From contig CALWVS010000005.1 in assembly GCA_944385095.1 (NCBI GenBank), positions 1-64,000 on the forward strand: a stretch of DNA of 64,000 nt, read 5' to 3'. The notes under the pieces were generated by a model, which worked only from the letters and a program-made list of their open reading frames with translations, did no database searches and was not told the DNA's origin. Source of the DNA: an uncultured Oscillospiraceae bacterium. Its GTDB lineage: Bacteria; Bacillota; Clostridia; Oscillospirales; Oscillospiraceae. The first letter of the stretch is position 1; each line of letters starts with the position of its first letter. Position numbers and translations under genes: made by a program. Shown piece by piece: positions 9,100 to 18,293 of the stretch.

Positions 9100-9119
9100 A
9101 AAGAGGATGGCGATAGGGT

Positions 9120-10547
9120 ATGGCCAAAAAAATAGCGGTAACAGACAAAGTAAAAATCAGGGGTATTCGTCGCCGATGGCTGATTAACAGTGTAGGTGTG
9201 GTGCTTGTGGTACTGGCAGTGGCATTGGGAACCTTTTCCACTGCCATGTGGGGCTATTATTACTCCACAACCATGAACGATTTGAAGCGGAGAGCAGCAG
9301 ATGATGCAGCAGGATTTGGCTCGTTTACCAGCAGCCAGTATTGGAGCAGTGCCCAAAGTGCAGTACAGAAATTTGAGGGAAAAACCAAAATGGAACTGCA
9401 ATTTCTGGATACCACAGGGGCAGTACAGTATTCCAGTAACGATTTGGCAGCAGGTACCACGCCAGAAACACCAGATATACAGGGAGCATTGAGTAATATG
9501 GATGCCACTGCATGGATGGGAACAGACCCTCACACAGGGGAACGGATTGTGGCAGCATCTGCCCCCATTCTCTACCATGGGCAACTGGTGGCTGTGGTGC
9601 GGTATGTCACTTCACTGGTGGGAATTGACTGGCAGTTTTTTCTGACCATTGCCATTGCCTGTTTGGCATGTGGCGGTATTTTGGCTCTGGTGTACTTCTC
9701 TAACTTGTATTTTGTGCGCTCCATTGTGGAGCCGCTGGCCAGTATTACAGATACAGCCCGTCTGATTGCAGATGGCAGCTATGGTGTGCAAATTGAAAAA
9801 AAATATGATGACGAAATTGGGGAACTGACGGATACCATCAACAATATGTCCATGAAAATCAGGCAGTCAGAAAAGACACAGTCAGAATTTATTTCTTCTG
9901 TGTCTCATGAATTGCGTACCCCATTGACTGCCATTACCGGCTGGGCAGAGACCATCCAGAGTGGGGAGCTGCGAGACGCCAAAGCTGTGAAAAAAGGTAT
10001 GGATATTATTGTCTCTGAGGCAAGAAGACTGACCAATATGGTGGAGGAGTTGCTGGAATTTTCCAGAATGTCCGATGGTCGCTTTACTCTGTCGGTGGAG
10101 TTGATGGATTTGAAGGCAGAGCTGGAGGATGCAGTCTACACCTACAGAGAATTTTTCCGACGTGAGGGCATTGAGTTAAACTATCAGGACTGCCCAGAGG
10201 AGATGGTACCCATCAGCGGCGACCCAGAACGGTTGAGACAGGTGTTCTGTAACCTGTTGGACAATGCAGCGAAACATGGTGGGTCAGGAAAACGGATTGA
10301 TGTGACACTGGTACAGAATGGAGAGTCAGCTTCTATTTTCATTCGAGATTATGGACCGGGAATCCCAGAAGAAGAACTGCCCCACGTCAAATATAAATTT
10401 TACAAGGGCAGTTCCAAAGCCAGAGGTTCTGGAATTGGTCTTGCAGTCTGTGAGGAAATTGTCACACGCCATGAGGGTGTGCTGGAAATTGGAAATGCAC
10501 AGGGTGGTGGCTGTCAGGTGACAGTGACATTGCCGGTTGAAACGTAA
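9120..10547 (+). CDS. membrane sensor histidine kinase
   Basis: 475 residues: transmembrane segment near 24-45, extracytoplasmic sensor region of about 130 residues, second transmembrane segment near 170-195, HAMP linker, then the dimerisation H-box VSHELRTPL with phospho-acceptor H263 and a C-terminal ATPase domain (N box NLLDNAAKHG, G boxes DYGPGIPEEE and GSGIGLAV). It pairs with the adjacent response regulator. The ligand is unknown. Confidence 0.93.
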   Translation: MAKKIAVTDKVKIRGIRRRWLINSVGVVLVVLAVALGTFSTAMWGYYYSTTMNDLKRRAADDAAGFGSFTSSQYWSSAQSAVQKFEGKTKMELQFLDTTGAVQYSSNDLAAGTTPETPDIQGALSNMDATAWMGTDPHTGERIVAASAPILYHGQLVAVVRYVTSLVGIDWQFFLTIAIACLACGGILALVYFSNLYFVRSIVEPLASITDTARLIADGSYGVQIEKKYDDEIGELTDTINNMSMKIRQSEKTQSEFISSVSHELRTPLTAITGWAETIQSGELRDAKAVKKGMDIIVSEARRLTNMVEELLEFSRMSDGRFTLSVELMDLKAELEDAVYTYREFFRREGIELNYQDCPEEMVPISGDPERLRQVFCNLLDNAAKHGGSGKRIDVTLVQNGESASIFIRDYGPGIPEEELPHVKYKFYKGSSKARGSGIGLAVCEEIVTRHEGVLEIGNAQGGGCQVTVTLPVET

Positions 10548-10561
10548 GTTCTAAAAACTCC

Positions 10562-10590
10562 TTGCATTTCAATCGAACATTTGATATAAT
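10562..10590 (+). promoter_or_regulatory. sigma-A promoter for the DUF1385-prmC-recA group
   Basis: TTGCAT (10562-10567) and a perfect TATAAT (10585-10590) with 17-base spacing, 42 bases before the DUF1385 start. Confidence 0.75.
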
Positions 10591-10631
10591 GGCAGGGAAG
10601 AACCTGTCAATGAAGAAGGAGACAGTGGTTG

Positions 10632-11621
10632 ATGCAGAAAGAACAATACAACCAACCCCCTGCCTGCCAGGTGAAGGGGTTTAAGACCATGTGTGGAGGA
10701 CAGGCACTGATTGAGGGGATTATGATGAGAGGTCCCAAAAAACAAGCTGTGGTTGTCCGAAAACCAGATGGAGAGCTTGCCATTCAGGAGACAGAGTTGA
10801 AATGGATTAAGGATAGAATTCCTGTGCTTGGACTGCCTCTCATCCGTGGTGTGGTCACATTTTTGGCATCTATGGTGGAGGGTGTGAAGGCATTGATGTT
10901 TTCCGCAGAGTTCTATCCAGAAGATGGGGAGGAGGAAGCAGAACCATCCAAATTGGAACAGTGGCTGGAACATAAGCTAGGGAACGAAAAAGCAGTATCT
11001 TTTTTTACCACACTGTCTGTGGTATTGGGGATTGTAATGTCCATTGGTCTGTTTTTTCTGCTTCCAACGTTGTTGGGTACTGTGGTGACATTATTCACAG
11101 ATTCCATGCTGGTACGTAATGTGGCTGAAAGTGTGTTTAAACTGGCGATTTTCGTGGGATATTTGGCACTGTGTTCTCAACTGAAAGAAATTCACCGTGT
11201 GTTTCAATATCATGGGGCAGAGCACAAAACTATTTTCTGCTATGAGGCAGGTCTGCCGCTGACTGTGGAAAATGTGCGGAAACAGCCCTGTCATCACCCC
11301 AGATGTGGCACCAGTTTTCTCTTTATGGTGATTGCCATTTCCATTCTCGTTTCTACCATTGTATTTGCGTTGTATCCAGTGGACCATGTTTTACTGCGTT
11401 TTCTTGCCCATCTTGTCATGCTTCCTGTGATTGTGGGGGTGAGCTATGAGTTCAACCGCTGGGCAGGGCGTCACGATGGACCTATTACCAGTTTTATGAC
11501 TGCCCCAGGGCTTTGGCTGCAAAATTTCACCACCTTTGAGCCAGATGATTCCATGATTGAAGTGGGAATCAAGGCGTTGGAGTTGGTATTGCCAGAGCGT
11601 AAAGGAGAGGACGCATGGTAG
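10632..11621 (+). CDS. DUF1385 family membrane protein (YqhQ-like)
   Basis: 329 residues of a conserved Bacillota family often found beside prmC or prfA; its biochemical role is unknown. The N-terminus has the family signature GGQALIEGIMMRGP. Hydrophobic segments occur around residues 135-160, 170-185 and 230-275, and the conserved YHGAEHK and HPRCGTSF motifs lie between them, suggesting metal binding at the membrane. AAGGAG is about 10 bases before the ATG at 10632; TTG at 10629 is equally in frame. prmC follows after 38 bases. Confidence 0.88.
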   Translation: MQKEQYNQPPACQVKGFKTMCGGQALIEGIMMRGPKKQAVVVRKPDGELAIQETELKWIKDRIPVLGLPLIRGVVTFLASMVEGVKALMFSAEFYPEDGEEEAEPSKLEQWLEHKLGNEKAVSFFTTLSVVLGIVMSIGLFFLLPTLLGTVVTLFTDSMLVRNVAESVFKLAIFVGYLALCSQLKEIHRVFQYHGAEHKTIFCYEAGLPLTVENVRKQPCHHPRCGTSFLFMVIAISILVSTIVFALYPVDHVLLRFLAHLVMLPVIVGVSYEFNRWAGRHDGPITSFMTAPGLWLQNFTTFEPDDSMIEVGIKALELVLPERKGEDAW

Positions 11622-11659
11622 ACAGATGCAATAGGCAGGGAGAAAGAGAGTGTGTCTGA

Positions 11660-12523
11660 ATGGCAATTACATATAACAATCTGTATTTGGATATGAGAGC
11701 TGATTTGAAAAAGAGGGGGGTTGAAGGGGCACAGTTGGAGGCAAGAGAGATTCTCTGTTGTGCTGCTGGAAAGACAAAGGAACAATTTTTGCGTGATTTA
11801 CCCCTGTATGTGTCAGAGGAAGTGAAGCAAAAGGCAGAAAAGCTGCTGGAGCGGCGGCTGGCTGGGGAACCTGTGGCGTATCTGGTGGGAGAGTGGGAAT
11901 TTTATGGGCTTCCCCTGTATGTGTCCTCAGATGTGCTTATCCCCCGCATGGATACAGAGGTACTGGCAGAGAGAGCCATTGAAAAAGCAAGAGCCAGTGG
12001 AGCAGGGGCAAGGGTACTGGATTTGTGCGCTGGCAGTGGCTGTATTGGGATTGCCGTTGCAGTCCATGCCCCAGAAAGTCGTGTGATTTTGGGGGAATTT
12101 TCGGAGGATGCTCTGCGTATCTGTAAACAGAATGTACGCAGGTATGATTTGAATGCCAGAGTGACCTGTGCCTCCGTCAATGCACTGGAAATGCCAAATT
12201 CGACGATGTGGGACTTTGATGTAATTGTCAGCAATCCACCCTACATTCCCACAGACGAAATTGAAAAACTGGAGGAGACAGTCAAAGGGTATGAGCCATG
12301 GATGGCGTTGGATGGTGGTATAGACGGGCTGGATTTTTACCGATTTATTGCTGCCAACTGGAAAAATGCCCTGTGTTTGGGAGGCAGTCTGCTGTTTGAA
12401 GTAGGAATTGGTCAGGCAGAGGATGTGGCTGATATTTTAAGGAACAACGGGTTTGAACAAGTCAAAATCACGGCTGATACCCAAGGGATTGGTCGTGTGG
12501 TAGAGGGAATAATCAATGGATAA
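11660..12523 (+). CDS. prmC: peptide chain release factor N5-glutamine methyltransferase
   Basis: Methylates the glutamine of the GGQ motif in release factors, using S-adenosylmethionine. The 287-residue protein has the N-terminal helical release-factor-binding domain and a Rossmann methyltransferase domain with the SAM motif LDLCAGSGCIGIAVA and the catalytic SNPPYIP motif that holds the glutamine amide. No release-factor gene is in the window. It sits between the DUF1385 gene and recA. Confidence 0.94.
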   Translation: MAITYNNLYLDMRADLKKRGVEGAQLEAREILCCAAGKTKEQFLRDLPLYVSEEVKQKAEKLLERRLAGEPVAYLVGEWEFYGLPLYVSSDVLIPRMDTEVLAERAIEKARASGAGARVLDLCAGSGCIGIAVAVHAPESRVILGEFSEDALRICKQNVRRYDLNARVTCASVNALEMPNSTMWDFDVIVSNPPYIPTDEIEKLEETVKGYEPWMALDGGIDGLDFYRFIAANWKNALCLGGSLLFEVGIGQAEDVADILRNNGFEQVKITADTQGIGRVVEGIING

Positions 12524-12557
12524 ACCACAGAAAAGTTGTGGTTGGAAAGGATGAATT

Positions 12558-13727
12558 ATGGTTATGGCAACAGGAAAACGACCCATGACAGAGAGTGCAG
12601 CACCTGCTGCGGACAAGAAAAAGGCACTGGAGACAGCAATGGCTCAGATTGAGCGTGCCTATGGCAAAGGCTCTATCATGCGTCTGGGTGAAAATGCAAA
12701 TGTAATGGTAGAGGCGATTCCCACAGGTTCCCTGTCTCTGGATTTGGCTCTGGGGATTGGCGGTCTGCCCAAGGGACGTATCATTGAAATTTATGGTCCA
12801 GAATCTTCTGGTAAGACTACACTTGCCCTGCATGTAGTGGCAGAAGCACAAAAGCGTGGTGGTGAAGTGGCGTTTATTGATGCAGAACATGCGCTGGACC
12901 CCACCTATGCCCGTGCATTGGGAGTGGATATTGACTCCATGTTGATTTCCCAGCCTGACACAGGTGAGCAGGGTCTGGAAATTTGTGAAGCACTGGTGCG
13001 CTCTGGTGCCATTGATGTAGTGGTGGTGGACTCGGTGGCAGCTCTTACCCCTCGGGCAGAAATTGAGGGAGATATGGGTGACTCCCATGTGGGTCTGCTG
13101 GCACGTCTCATGAGTCAGGCTTTGAGAAAGCTGGCTGGTTCCATTGCAAAAACCAACTGTATTGTCATTTTTATCAACCAGCTCCGTGAAAAAGTGGGTG
13201 TCATGTACGGAAACCCAGAAGTGACCACCGGTGGACGGGCACTGAAATTCTATTCCTCTGTGCGTATTGATGTACGAAAGGTAGAGGCACTGAAAAGCGG
13301 CTCTGAGGTGATTGGCAGCCGTACCCGTACCAAAATTGTGAAAAACAAGGTGGCTCCTCCCTTCCGTGAGGCAGAGTTTGATATTATGTATGGTGAGGGC
13401 ATTTCTAAACTGGGAGAAATTTTGGATCTGGGTGTGAAGTTGGACCTGATTCAAAAAAGCGGCTCCTGGTATGCCATGGATGACCTGAGACTGGGACAGG
13501 GCAGAGATGCAGCCAAACAGTATCTCCGTGATAACCCCGATTTGATGGAGGAGTTGGAGGCAAAAATCCGCCAGAACTCCTTTAAGCTCCTGTCCAAGCA
13601 GGCACAGGCGGCTGCCCGTGCCGCTGGTCGTGCTGTGGATGTATCTGCGGAGGATTTTGAGGACAAAGAGGAACCAGCTTCTGCACCTCTGGTGCCTCCC
13701 ACCCCAGTGAGTGAAGCAGAGGAATAA
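12558..13727 (+). CDS. recA: recombinase RecA
   Basis: DNA strand-exchange ATPase and SOS co-protease. The 389-residue protein has the N-terminal [20 protein letters not shown], Walker [11 protein letters not shown], the Walker B-like [10 protein letters not shown], the L2 loop region around [16 protein letters not shown] and the usual variable acidic C-terminal tail (ending VSEAEE). The ATG at 12558 is preceded by a GGAAAGG ribosome site. recX begins immediately after the stop codon, so the regulator is translated from the same message. No LexA box was identified with confidence in the 34-base gap upstream. Confidence 0.98.
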   Translation: MVMATGKRPMTESAAPAADKKKALETAMAQIERAYGKGSIMRLGENANVMVEAIPTGSLSLDLALGIGGLPKGRIIEIYGPESSGKTTLALHVVAEAQKRGGEVAFIDAEHALDPTYARALGVDIDSMLISQPDTGEQGLEICEALVRSGAIDVVVVDSVAALTPRAEIEGDMGDSHVGLLARLMSQALRKLAGSIAKTNCIVIFINQLREKVGVMYGNPEVTTGGRALKFYSSVRIDVRKVEALKSGSEVIGSRTRTKIVKNKVAPPFREAEFDIMYGEGISKLGEILDLGVKLDLIQKSGSWYAMDDLRLGQGRDAAKQYLRDNPDLMEELEAKIRQNSFKLLSKQAQAAARAAGRAVDVSAEDFEDKEEPASAPLVPPTPVSEAEE

Positions 13728-14354
13728 ATGAGACTGCAACAGTTAAAACCTTCCCAGCGTGTGCAGGGCAGATGGCTTGCACAGATGGAAGATGGAACTC
13801 TGCTTCGTATTTCAGAACATGAGGTGATTCAGTTTTCCCTTTATGAAGGGAAAGAACTGGAGCAGGAGACAATGGAACAGCTCCAGCAGTCTGCACATAC
13901 CAGTAAGTTAAAGGAAAAGGCTTTGCAGTTATTGGCTGCAAAGCCTGTATCCCGTAGGGATTTAAAGCAAAAACTGATAAGCTGGGAGGCAGGAGAAGGG
14001 GAAGCAGAGGAAATCTGTCAGCGACTGGAGGAGTTGGGACTGCTCAATGACCGGGAATATGGTGCCATGTTGGTTGGGCACTATCTCCGCAAAGGTTACG
14101 GTCAGGGCAGACTCAAAGAGGAACTGTACCGGAGAGGGGTTCCACGGGAGTTGTGGGACGAAATTCTGGAGCAGTCGGAGCAGTCAGAGGATGTGCTGGA
14201 TGCACTGATTGCAAAGAAATTAAAGGGAACAGTACCCCAAACACCACGGGAGTGGAAAAAAGTATCAGATGCCCTTTTACGCAGAGGCTATTCATGGTCG
14301 GAGGTGTCACAGGCACTGAGGCGGTATGGGGCAGAAATGGAAGAATCATATTAA
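13728..14354 (+). CDS. recX: RecA regulatory protein RecX
   Basis: RecX binds RecA filaments and limits recombinase activity. The 208-residue protein is helical and shows the RecX three-helix repeats, for example ALQLLAAKPVSRRDLKQKL followed by RLEELGLLNDREYGAMLV and YGQGRLKEELYRRGV. It starts directly after the recA stop (TAA then ATG) with no intergenic base, and rimO follows at once. Confidence 0.92.
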   Translation: MRLQQLKPSQRVQGRWLAQMEDGTLLRISEHEVIQFSLYEGKELEQETMEQLQQSAHTSKLKEKALQLLAAKPVSRRDLKQKLISWEAGEGEAEEICQRLEELGLLNDREYGAMLVGHYLRKGYGQGRLKEELYRRGVPRELWDEILEQSEQSEDVLDALIAKKLKGTVPQTPREWKKVSDALLRRGYSWSEVSQALRRYGAEMEESY

Positions 14355-14369
14355 ATGGAGCGAACTTGT

Positions 14370-15695
14370 ATGCCATATAAAGTAGCGTTTGTCTCTTTGG
14401 GCTGTGCCAAAAATCTGGTGAATACAGAACAGATGATGGCACTGTGTCAGGAGGCGGGACATTGTGTGACTGGGGAGCCAGAGGGGGCTGATGTAGCAGT
14501 TCTGAATACCTGTGGTTTCATCGAGTCAGCCAAAAGTGAAGCAATTGAGAATATTTTAGAACTTGCCAAGCTGAAAGAACAGGGAAAGCTGAAAAAACTG
14601 CTGGTGGCAGGCTGTCTGACACAGCGATATGCAGAGGAAATCCGTCAGGAACTGCCAGAAGTAGATGGAATGCTGGGGACAGGCAGTTATACCGATGTAG
14701 TGACCGCAGTGGAGGAACTGATGGCAGGAACACAGGCGGAGCATTTTGCCAGCGTACACCAAGCCTATGATGATGGAGAGCGTCTTGTAACAACACCATC
14801 TTACACTGCTTACCTGAAAATTGCAGAGGGATGCAGCAATGGCTGTGCCTTCTGTATCATTCCAAAGCTTCGAGGGAAGTACCGCAGCCGCTCTGTGGAG
14901 GCGATTTTGCACGAGGCAAAAGAGCTGGAGCAGAGAGGGGTGCAGGAGCTGATTGTGATTGCACAGGACATCACCCGTTATGGGCAGGATTTGGAGGAAA
15001 AAACCACCCTTGCAGCCCTGTTGCGTGAACTGTGCAAATTGAATTTCCATTGGATTCGTCTGCACTACCTCTATCCAGAGGCAATTACAGAGGAACTCAT
15101 TGACGTGATTGCAACAGAAAAGAAAATTGTACATTATCTGGATATTCCCATGCAGCATTGTAATGATGGGATTCTCAAAGCCATGCGCCGAAAGAGCACA
15201 AAGGTAGAGCTGGAAGCCCTACTGGCAAAGCTGCGTAAAGCCATCCCAGACGTGGTTATCCGTACTTCTCTCATTTGTGGACTGCCCGGAGAAGGGGAGC
15301 AGGAGTTTGAGGAACTGTGTGCATTTTTGCGTGAGCAAAATATCCAGCGTGCGGGGGTGTTTCAGTTTTCACCAGAGGAGGGTACCCTTGCCTATGAGAT
15401 GGACCATCAGGTGGAAAGCGATGTGGCAGCCCGCCGTGTAGAATTGGTGGTGGATTTGCAGTCCCGCGTGATGGATGCCTACAATGAACAGAGGCTGGGG
15501 ACTGTTATGGAGGTGCTCTGTGAGGGCTTTGACAGTCAGGCAGGGTGTTTTGTAGGTCGTACCTATGCAGACTCTGTGGAAATTGATGGTCATGTGTACT
15601 TTACAGCCGCTGGGATGATTCCAGCCGGTACCTTTGTCTGGGTGCGTATCACAGGGGTATCAGATGGAGACCTGACAGGAGAAATTGAGGAGTAA
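14370..15695 (+). CDS. rimO: ribosomal protein S12 methylthiotransferase RimO
   Basis: Radical-SAM enzyme adding a methylthio group to an aspartate of ribosomal protein S12. The protein (441 residues) shows the MTTase domain (SLGCAKNLVNTEQM, NTCGFIESAKSEA), the radical-SAM cluster motif CSNGCAFC with IIPKLRGKYRSR, and a C-terminal TRAM domain. SLGCAKN and FIESAKSEAIENIL favour RimO over MiaB. I choose the ATG at 14370 because GGAG is 9 bases upstream; an ATG at 14355 lies directly after the recX stop. Confidence 0.94.
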   Translation: MPYKVAFVSLGCAKNLVNTEQMMALCQEAGHCVTGEPEGADVAVLNTCGFIESAKSEAIENILELAKLKEQGKLKKLLVAGCLTQRYAEEIRQELPEVDGMLGTGSYTDVVTAVEELMAGTQAEHFASVHQAYDDGERLVTTPSYTAYLKIAEGCSNGCAFCIIPKLRGKYRSRSVEAILHEAKELEQRGVQELIVIAQDITRYGQDLEEKTTLAALLRELCKLNFHWIRLHYLYPEAITEELIDVIATEKKIVHYLDIPMQHCNDGILKAMRRKSTKVELEALLAKLRKAIPDVVIRTSLICGLPGEGEQEFEELCAFLREQNIQRAGVFQFSPEEGTLAYEMDHQVESDVAARRVELVVDLQSRVMDAYNEQRLGTVMEVLCEGFDSQAGCFVGRTYADSVEIDGHVYFTAAGMIPAGTFVWVRITGVSDGDLTGEIEE

Positions 15696-15698
15696 ACA

Positions 15699-16223
15699 AT
15701 GAATACAGCCAATAAACTGACAATATTGCGTGTACTCATGATTCCGGCATTTTTACTGGTGCTCTATTTACGAGTACCATATGCAAATTATTGGGCACTG
15801 GGTATTTTTGCAGTGGCAAGTCTAACGGATATGCTGGATGGCTACATTGCCAGACATTACAACCAGATTACCGATTTCGGCAAGTTTATGGACCCACTGG
15901 CAGATAAATGCCTGGTGACAGCCGCTCTGCTGTGGTTTGTGGAAATTGGGCAGATGCCTGCATGGGTGGTGCTGGTGGTCATTGTGCGTGAGTTTGGTGT
16001 ATCTGGATTGAGAATGGTGGCAGCCGACAAAGGACGGGTGATTGCTGCCGGCTGGTCAGGCAAGGTCAAAACAGCATCCACCATGGTGTGTATCGTTTTG
16101 ATGTTACTGCCTATTTCTATCTGGATTAACAACATCTGTGTGGCAGTGATTGTATTGACAACGCTGTACTCCGGAGTAGAATATTTTATGAAAAATATGG
16201 ATGTGCTTTCAGAGGTCAAGTAA
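15699..16223 (+). CDS. pgsA: CDP-diacylglycerol--glycerol-3-phosphate 3-phosphatidyltransferase
   Basis: Membrane enzyme for the first step of phosphatidylglycerol synthesis. The 174-residue protein has the CDP-alcohol phosphotransferase signature with its aspartates: DMLDGYIARHYNQITDFGKF then MDPLADK. About four to five transmembrane segments follow. It starts 3 bases after rimO ends; rimO-pgsA and recA-pgsA groupings are common in Bacillota. Confidence 0.94.
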   Translation: MNTANKLTILRVLMIPAFLLVLYLRVPYANYWALGIFAVASLTDMLDGYIARHYNQITDFGKFMDPLADKCLVTAALLWFVEIGQMPAWVVLVVIVREFGVSGLRMVAADKGRVIAAGWSGKVKTASTMVCIVLMLLPISIWINNICVAVIVLTTLYSGVEYFMKNMDVLSEVK

Positions 16224-16241
16224 GAACAGAAGGTGGTAGTG

Positions 16242-17114
16242 ATGCACAGCAGCATATCATGGCAGGAAAAACCAGTCATCCGTGTTTTGGTGATTTTCGC
16301 AGCCTCTCTCTTGATGGCAATAAATCTCAATACCTTTGTCTATGCTGGGGATTTATTTCCGGGTGGATTTACAGGACTTGCACGGTTGATTTTACGGTGT
16401 TTGGAGCAGTATTGGGGAATTGTGATCCCCTTTAGTGTAGTCAATCTGGTTGTAAATGCAGTTCCTGCCATCATCAGTTTTTACTTTATTGGTCGCAGAT
16501 TTACCCTCTATTCCTGTCTCATGATTGTGTTGACCAGTGTGTTGACTGGGATTGTACCCGTGATTCCCATCACAGAGGATATGTTGCTGTTGTCTGTATT
16601 TGGGGGAATTGTGAATGGGCTTTCTGTGACACTCTGTCTCTATGTACGAACTACATCAGGTGGAACTGATTTCTTAGCCATTGCTCTGGCAGAGCGAAAA
16701 AATATTGACGCATGGAGCTATATTTTGCTGGGAAATGCCATGATGTTGTCCATTGCAGGTCTGCTGTTTGGTTGGGATAAAGCCATGTATTCCATCATTT
16801 TTCAGTTCTCAGCCACACAGGTACTGAAAATGCTGGACCCAGAGAGTAAACGGGTTACAGTGTTGATTGTGGTCAGGGAAGCCTGTCTCCATCAGGTCTG
16901 TGACCGCATTCGAGCTACCAACCATACCGCCACACTGCTGGAAGGAACAGGGCTGTATGATGGAGAAAAGAGAATGATGTTGTATACTGTCATCTCCAAT
17001 GGGCAGGTGAGGGGATTGACACAGCAAATCAAAGCCATAGACCAACAGGCATTTATCAATGTTCTGCCTACAGAAAAAGTGGTTGGAAGATTTTATCACC
17101 CTCCGAGAAATTGA
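16242..17114 (+). CDS. YitT family membrane protein (DUF161 plus DUF2179)
   Basis: 290 residues with five or so N-terminal transmembrane helices, including the conserved family segment GGTDFLAIAL, and a cytoplasmic C-terminal DUF2179 domain (residues about 205-285, with TLLEGTGLY and the ending of a ferredoxin-like fold). Function in this family is not established. The ATG at 16242 is preferred over an in-frame GTG at 16233 because AAGGTGG lies just upstream. A terminator follows. Confidence 0.87.
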   Translation: MHSSISWQEKPVIRVLVIFAASLLMAINLNTFVYAGDLFPGGFTGLARLILRCLEQYWGIVIPFSVVNLVVNAVPAIISFYFIGRRFTLYSCLMIVLTSVLTGIVPVIPITEDMLLLSVFGGIVNGLSVTLCLYVRTTSGGTDFLAIALAERKNIDAWSYILLGNAMMLSIAGLLFGWDKAMYSIIFQFSATQVLKMLDPESKRVTVLIVVREACLHQVCDRIRATNHTATLLEGTGLYDGEKRMMLYTVISNGQVRGLTQQIKAIDQQAFINVLPTEKVVGRFYHPPRN

Positions 17115-17123
17115 TTGTGACAT

Positions 17124-17174
17124 AAAAAGCCAACAGGAAGCAAAACCATCATTGCTTTCTGTTGGCTTTTTTAT
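17124..17174. terminator. bidirectional terminator
   Basis: AAAAAGCCAACAG (17125-17137) pairs with CTGTTGGCTTTTT (17159-17171). A-rich and T-rich arms allow termination of both the YitT operon (plus) and the AraC-type gene (minus). Confidence 0.85.
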
Positions 17175-17190
17175 GCTTACTCAGAGGCTT

Positions 17191-18033
17191 CTATTGTTTT
17201 TCATTGGAAAACAATAGAAGCTGGTTTTGATGTTGGTATTCTCTGGCATACCGCCCAGGTGAAGTTCCAGTCAAATGCCCAAAGGTACGGATAAAGTGGG
17301 AGTTATCGGAAAAACCGGAACGCTCTCCAGCCTGTTGTACACTAACCCCTTCTTTTAACAGTTGCCTTGCTCGCAAAACACGGCTGTAAATGATGTATTC
17401 CATCACAGAAAAACCGGTGGCAGTTTTAAAAATACGACAGAGATAGTGTTTGCTGATGAAAAATTCGTTGGCAATTAGGTCAAGGGTCAATGGTTCTGTC
17501 AGGTTGTCTCGAATGTAGTCCAAAATAGGAGATACCCGCATAAAATCCTTGTTTTGGATGGATTCTCCTGCTGTGGCAGCATTTAAAATGGGGGCAACCT
17601 GAATGAGTAAATCCAACAGTGCGCCAATTTGCCGAATATCACTGCCAAAGCGACCATCGTTTTTATTGCGCTCCAATGCCTGAAACTGTTCAATCAGATG
17701 AATCATCTGTTCATTGTTCATGGTGGAGCGGGAAAAGTTCTGTCTGGTGAGCTGCATGAAATCTGTCTGAGATGTGGATAAGTCAGAGAGTGTTTGCCGG
17801 CTGATGTGGAGCACATAGCGAGCGTGAGAGCCATCGGAGATGGTGCGGTGCAAGGTGTTTTCTCCAATCAGATAGAGTGTGCCACGACAGAGGGGATAGA
17901 CCTGGTCATTGACAAAAATATTGCCTGGGCTTGTCAAGGGAAGCAGCAGTTCATAGTAATCGTGAAAGTGCAGACGGCTCATGCTCCAGCTCTCATTGTG
18001 GTTTAATTGAAGGTGGAAGTCAACATGAATCAT
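17191..18033 (-). CDS. AraC-family transcriptional regulator
   Basis: 280 residues with an N-terminal cupin-like sensing domain (HFHDYYELLLPL near residues 21-32) and a C-terminal pair of helix-turn-helix motifs (residues about 170-270; TLDLIANEFFISKHYLCRIFK and the second HTH near RSGFSDNSHFIRTFG). It is divergent from the glutamate fermentation cluster with a 260-base shared upstream region and is the natural candidate for its regulator. The inducing ligand is not known. AGGAGAA lies about 12 bases upstream of the start. Confidence 0.9.
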   Translation of the reverse strand: MIHVDFHLQLNHNESWSMSRLHFHDYYELLLPLTSPGNIFVNDQVYPLCRGTLYLIGENTLHRTISDGSHARYVLHISRQTLSDLSTSQTDFMQLTRQNFSRSTMNNEQMIHLIEQFQALERNKNDGRFGSDIRQIGALLDLLIQVAPILNAATAGESIQNKDFMRVSPILDYIRDNLTEPLTLDLIANEFFISKHYLCRIFKTATGFSVMEYIIYSRVLRARQLLKEGVSVQQAGERSGFSDNSHFIRTFGHLTGTSPGRYAREYQHQNQLLLFSNEKQ

Positions 18034-18090
18034 AAAATTTGAATTCTCCTGATAAAATACACAATTTCTGAAAAAATACAGAGGAAAGTC

Positions 18091-18119
18091 TTGTCTGATT
18101 TACCGTACTGTGGTATTAT
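18091..18119 (+). promoter_or_regulatory. candidate sigma-A promoter of the glutaconate/hydroxyglutarate cluster
   Basis: TTGTCT (18091-18096), 17 bases, TATTAT (18114-18119). Start of transcription would be near 18126, leaving a leader of about 170 bases. Confidence 0.6.
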
Positions 18120-18139
18120 AGCATGGGAAGCGAAGATAT

Positions 18140-18178
18140 GCAAACTTTTTGCTAAGTTCCCAAAAGAAGTTTTGCAAA
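18140..18178. promoter_or_regulatory. inverted repeats downstream of the gctA promoter
   Basis: A 13-base palindrome GCAAACTTTTTGC (18140-18152) and an 8-base palindrome TTTGCAAA (18171-18178) lie 20-50 bases downstream of the predicted start of transcription. They are candidate binding sites for the divergent AraC-type regulator. This is inference only. Confidence 0.35.
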
Positions 18179-18293
18179 TGTTGTGCTACACTGACAGGCG
18201 ATGAACGGCGTACTCGCTGAAAAACAGTGCCGTTACAACAGAAAAATAAGAAACCGTACGTCGAAAGACAAAAGTGTAATGGGGGTTTTTATT

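Noticed and set aside
18201..18293. Upstream extension of GctA by 31 residues
   Set aside because: The extension is basic and unlike the family, and a clear ribosome site supports the start at 18294.
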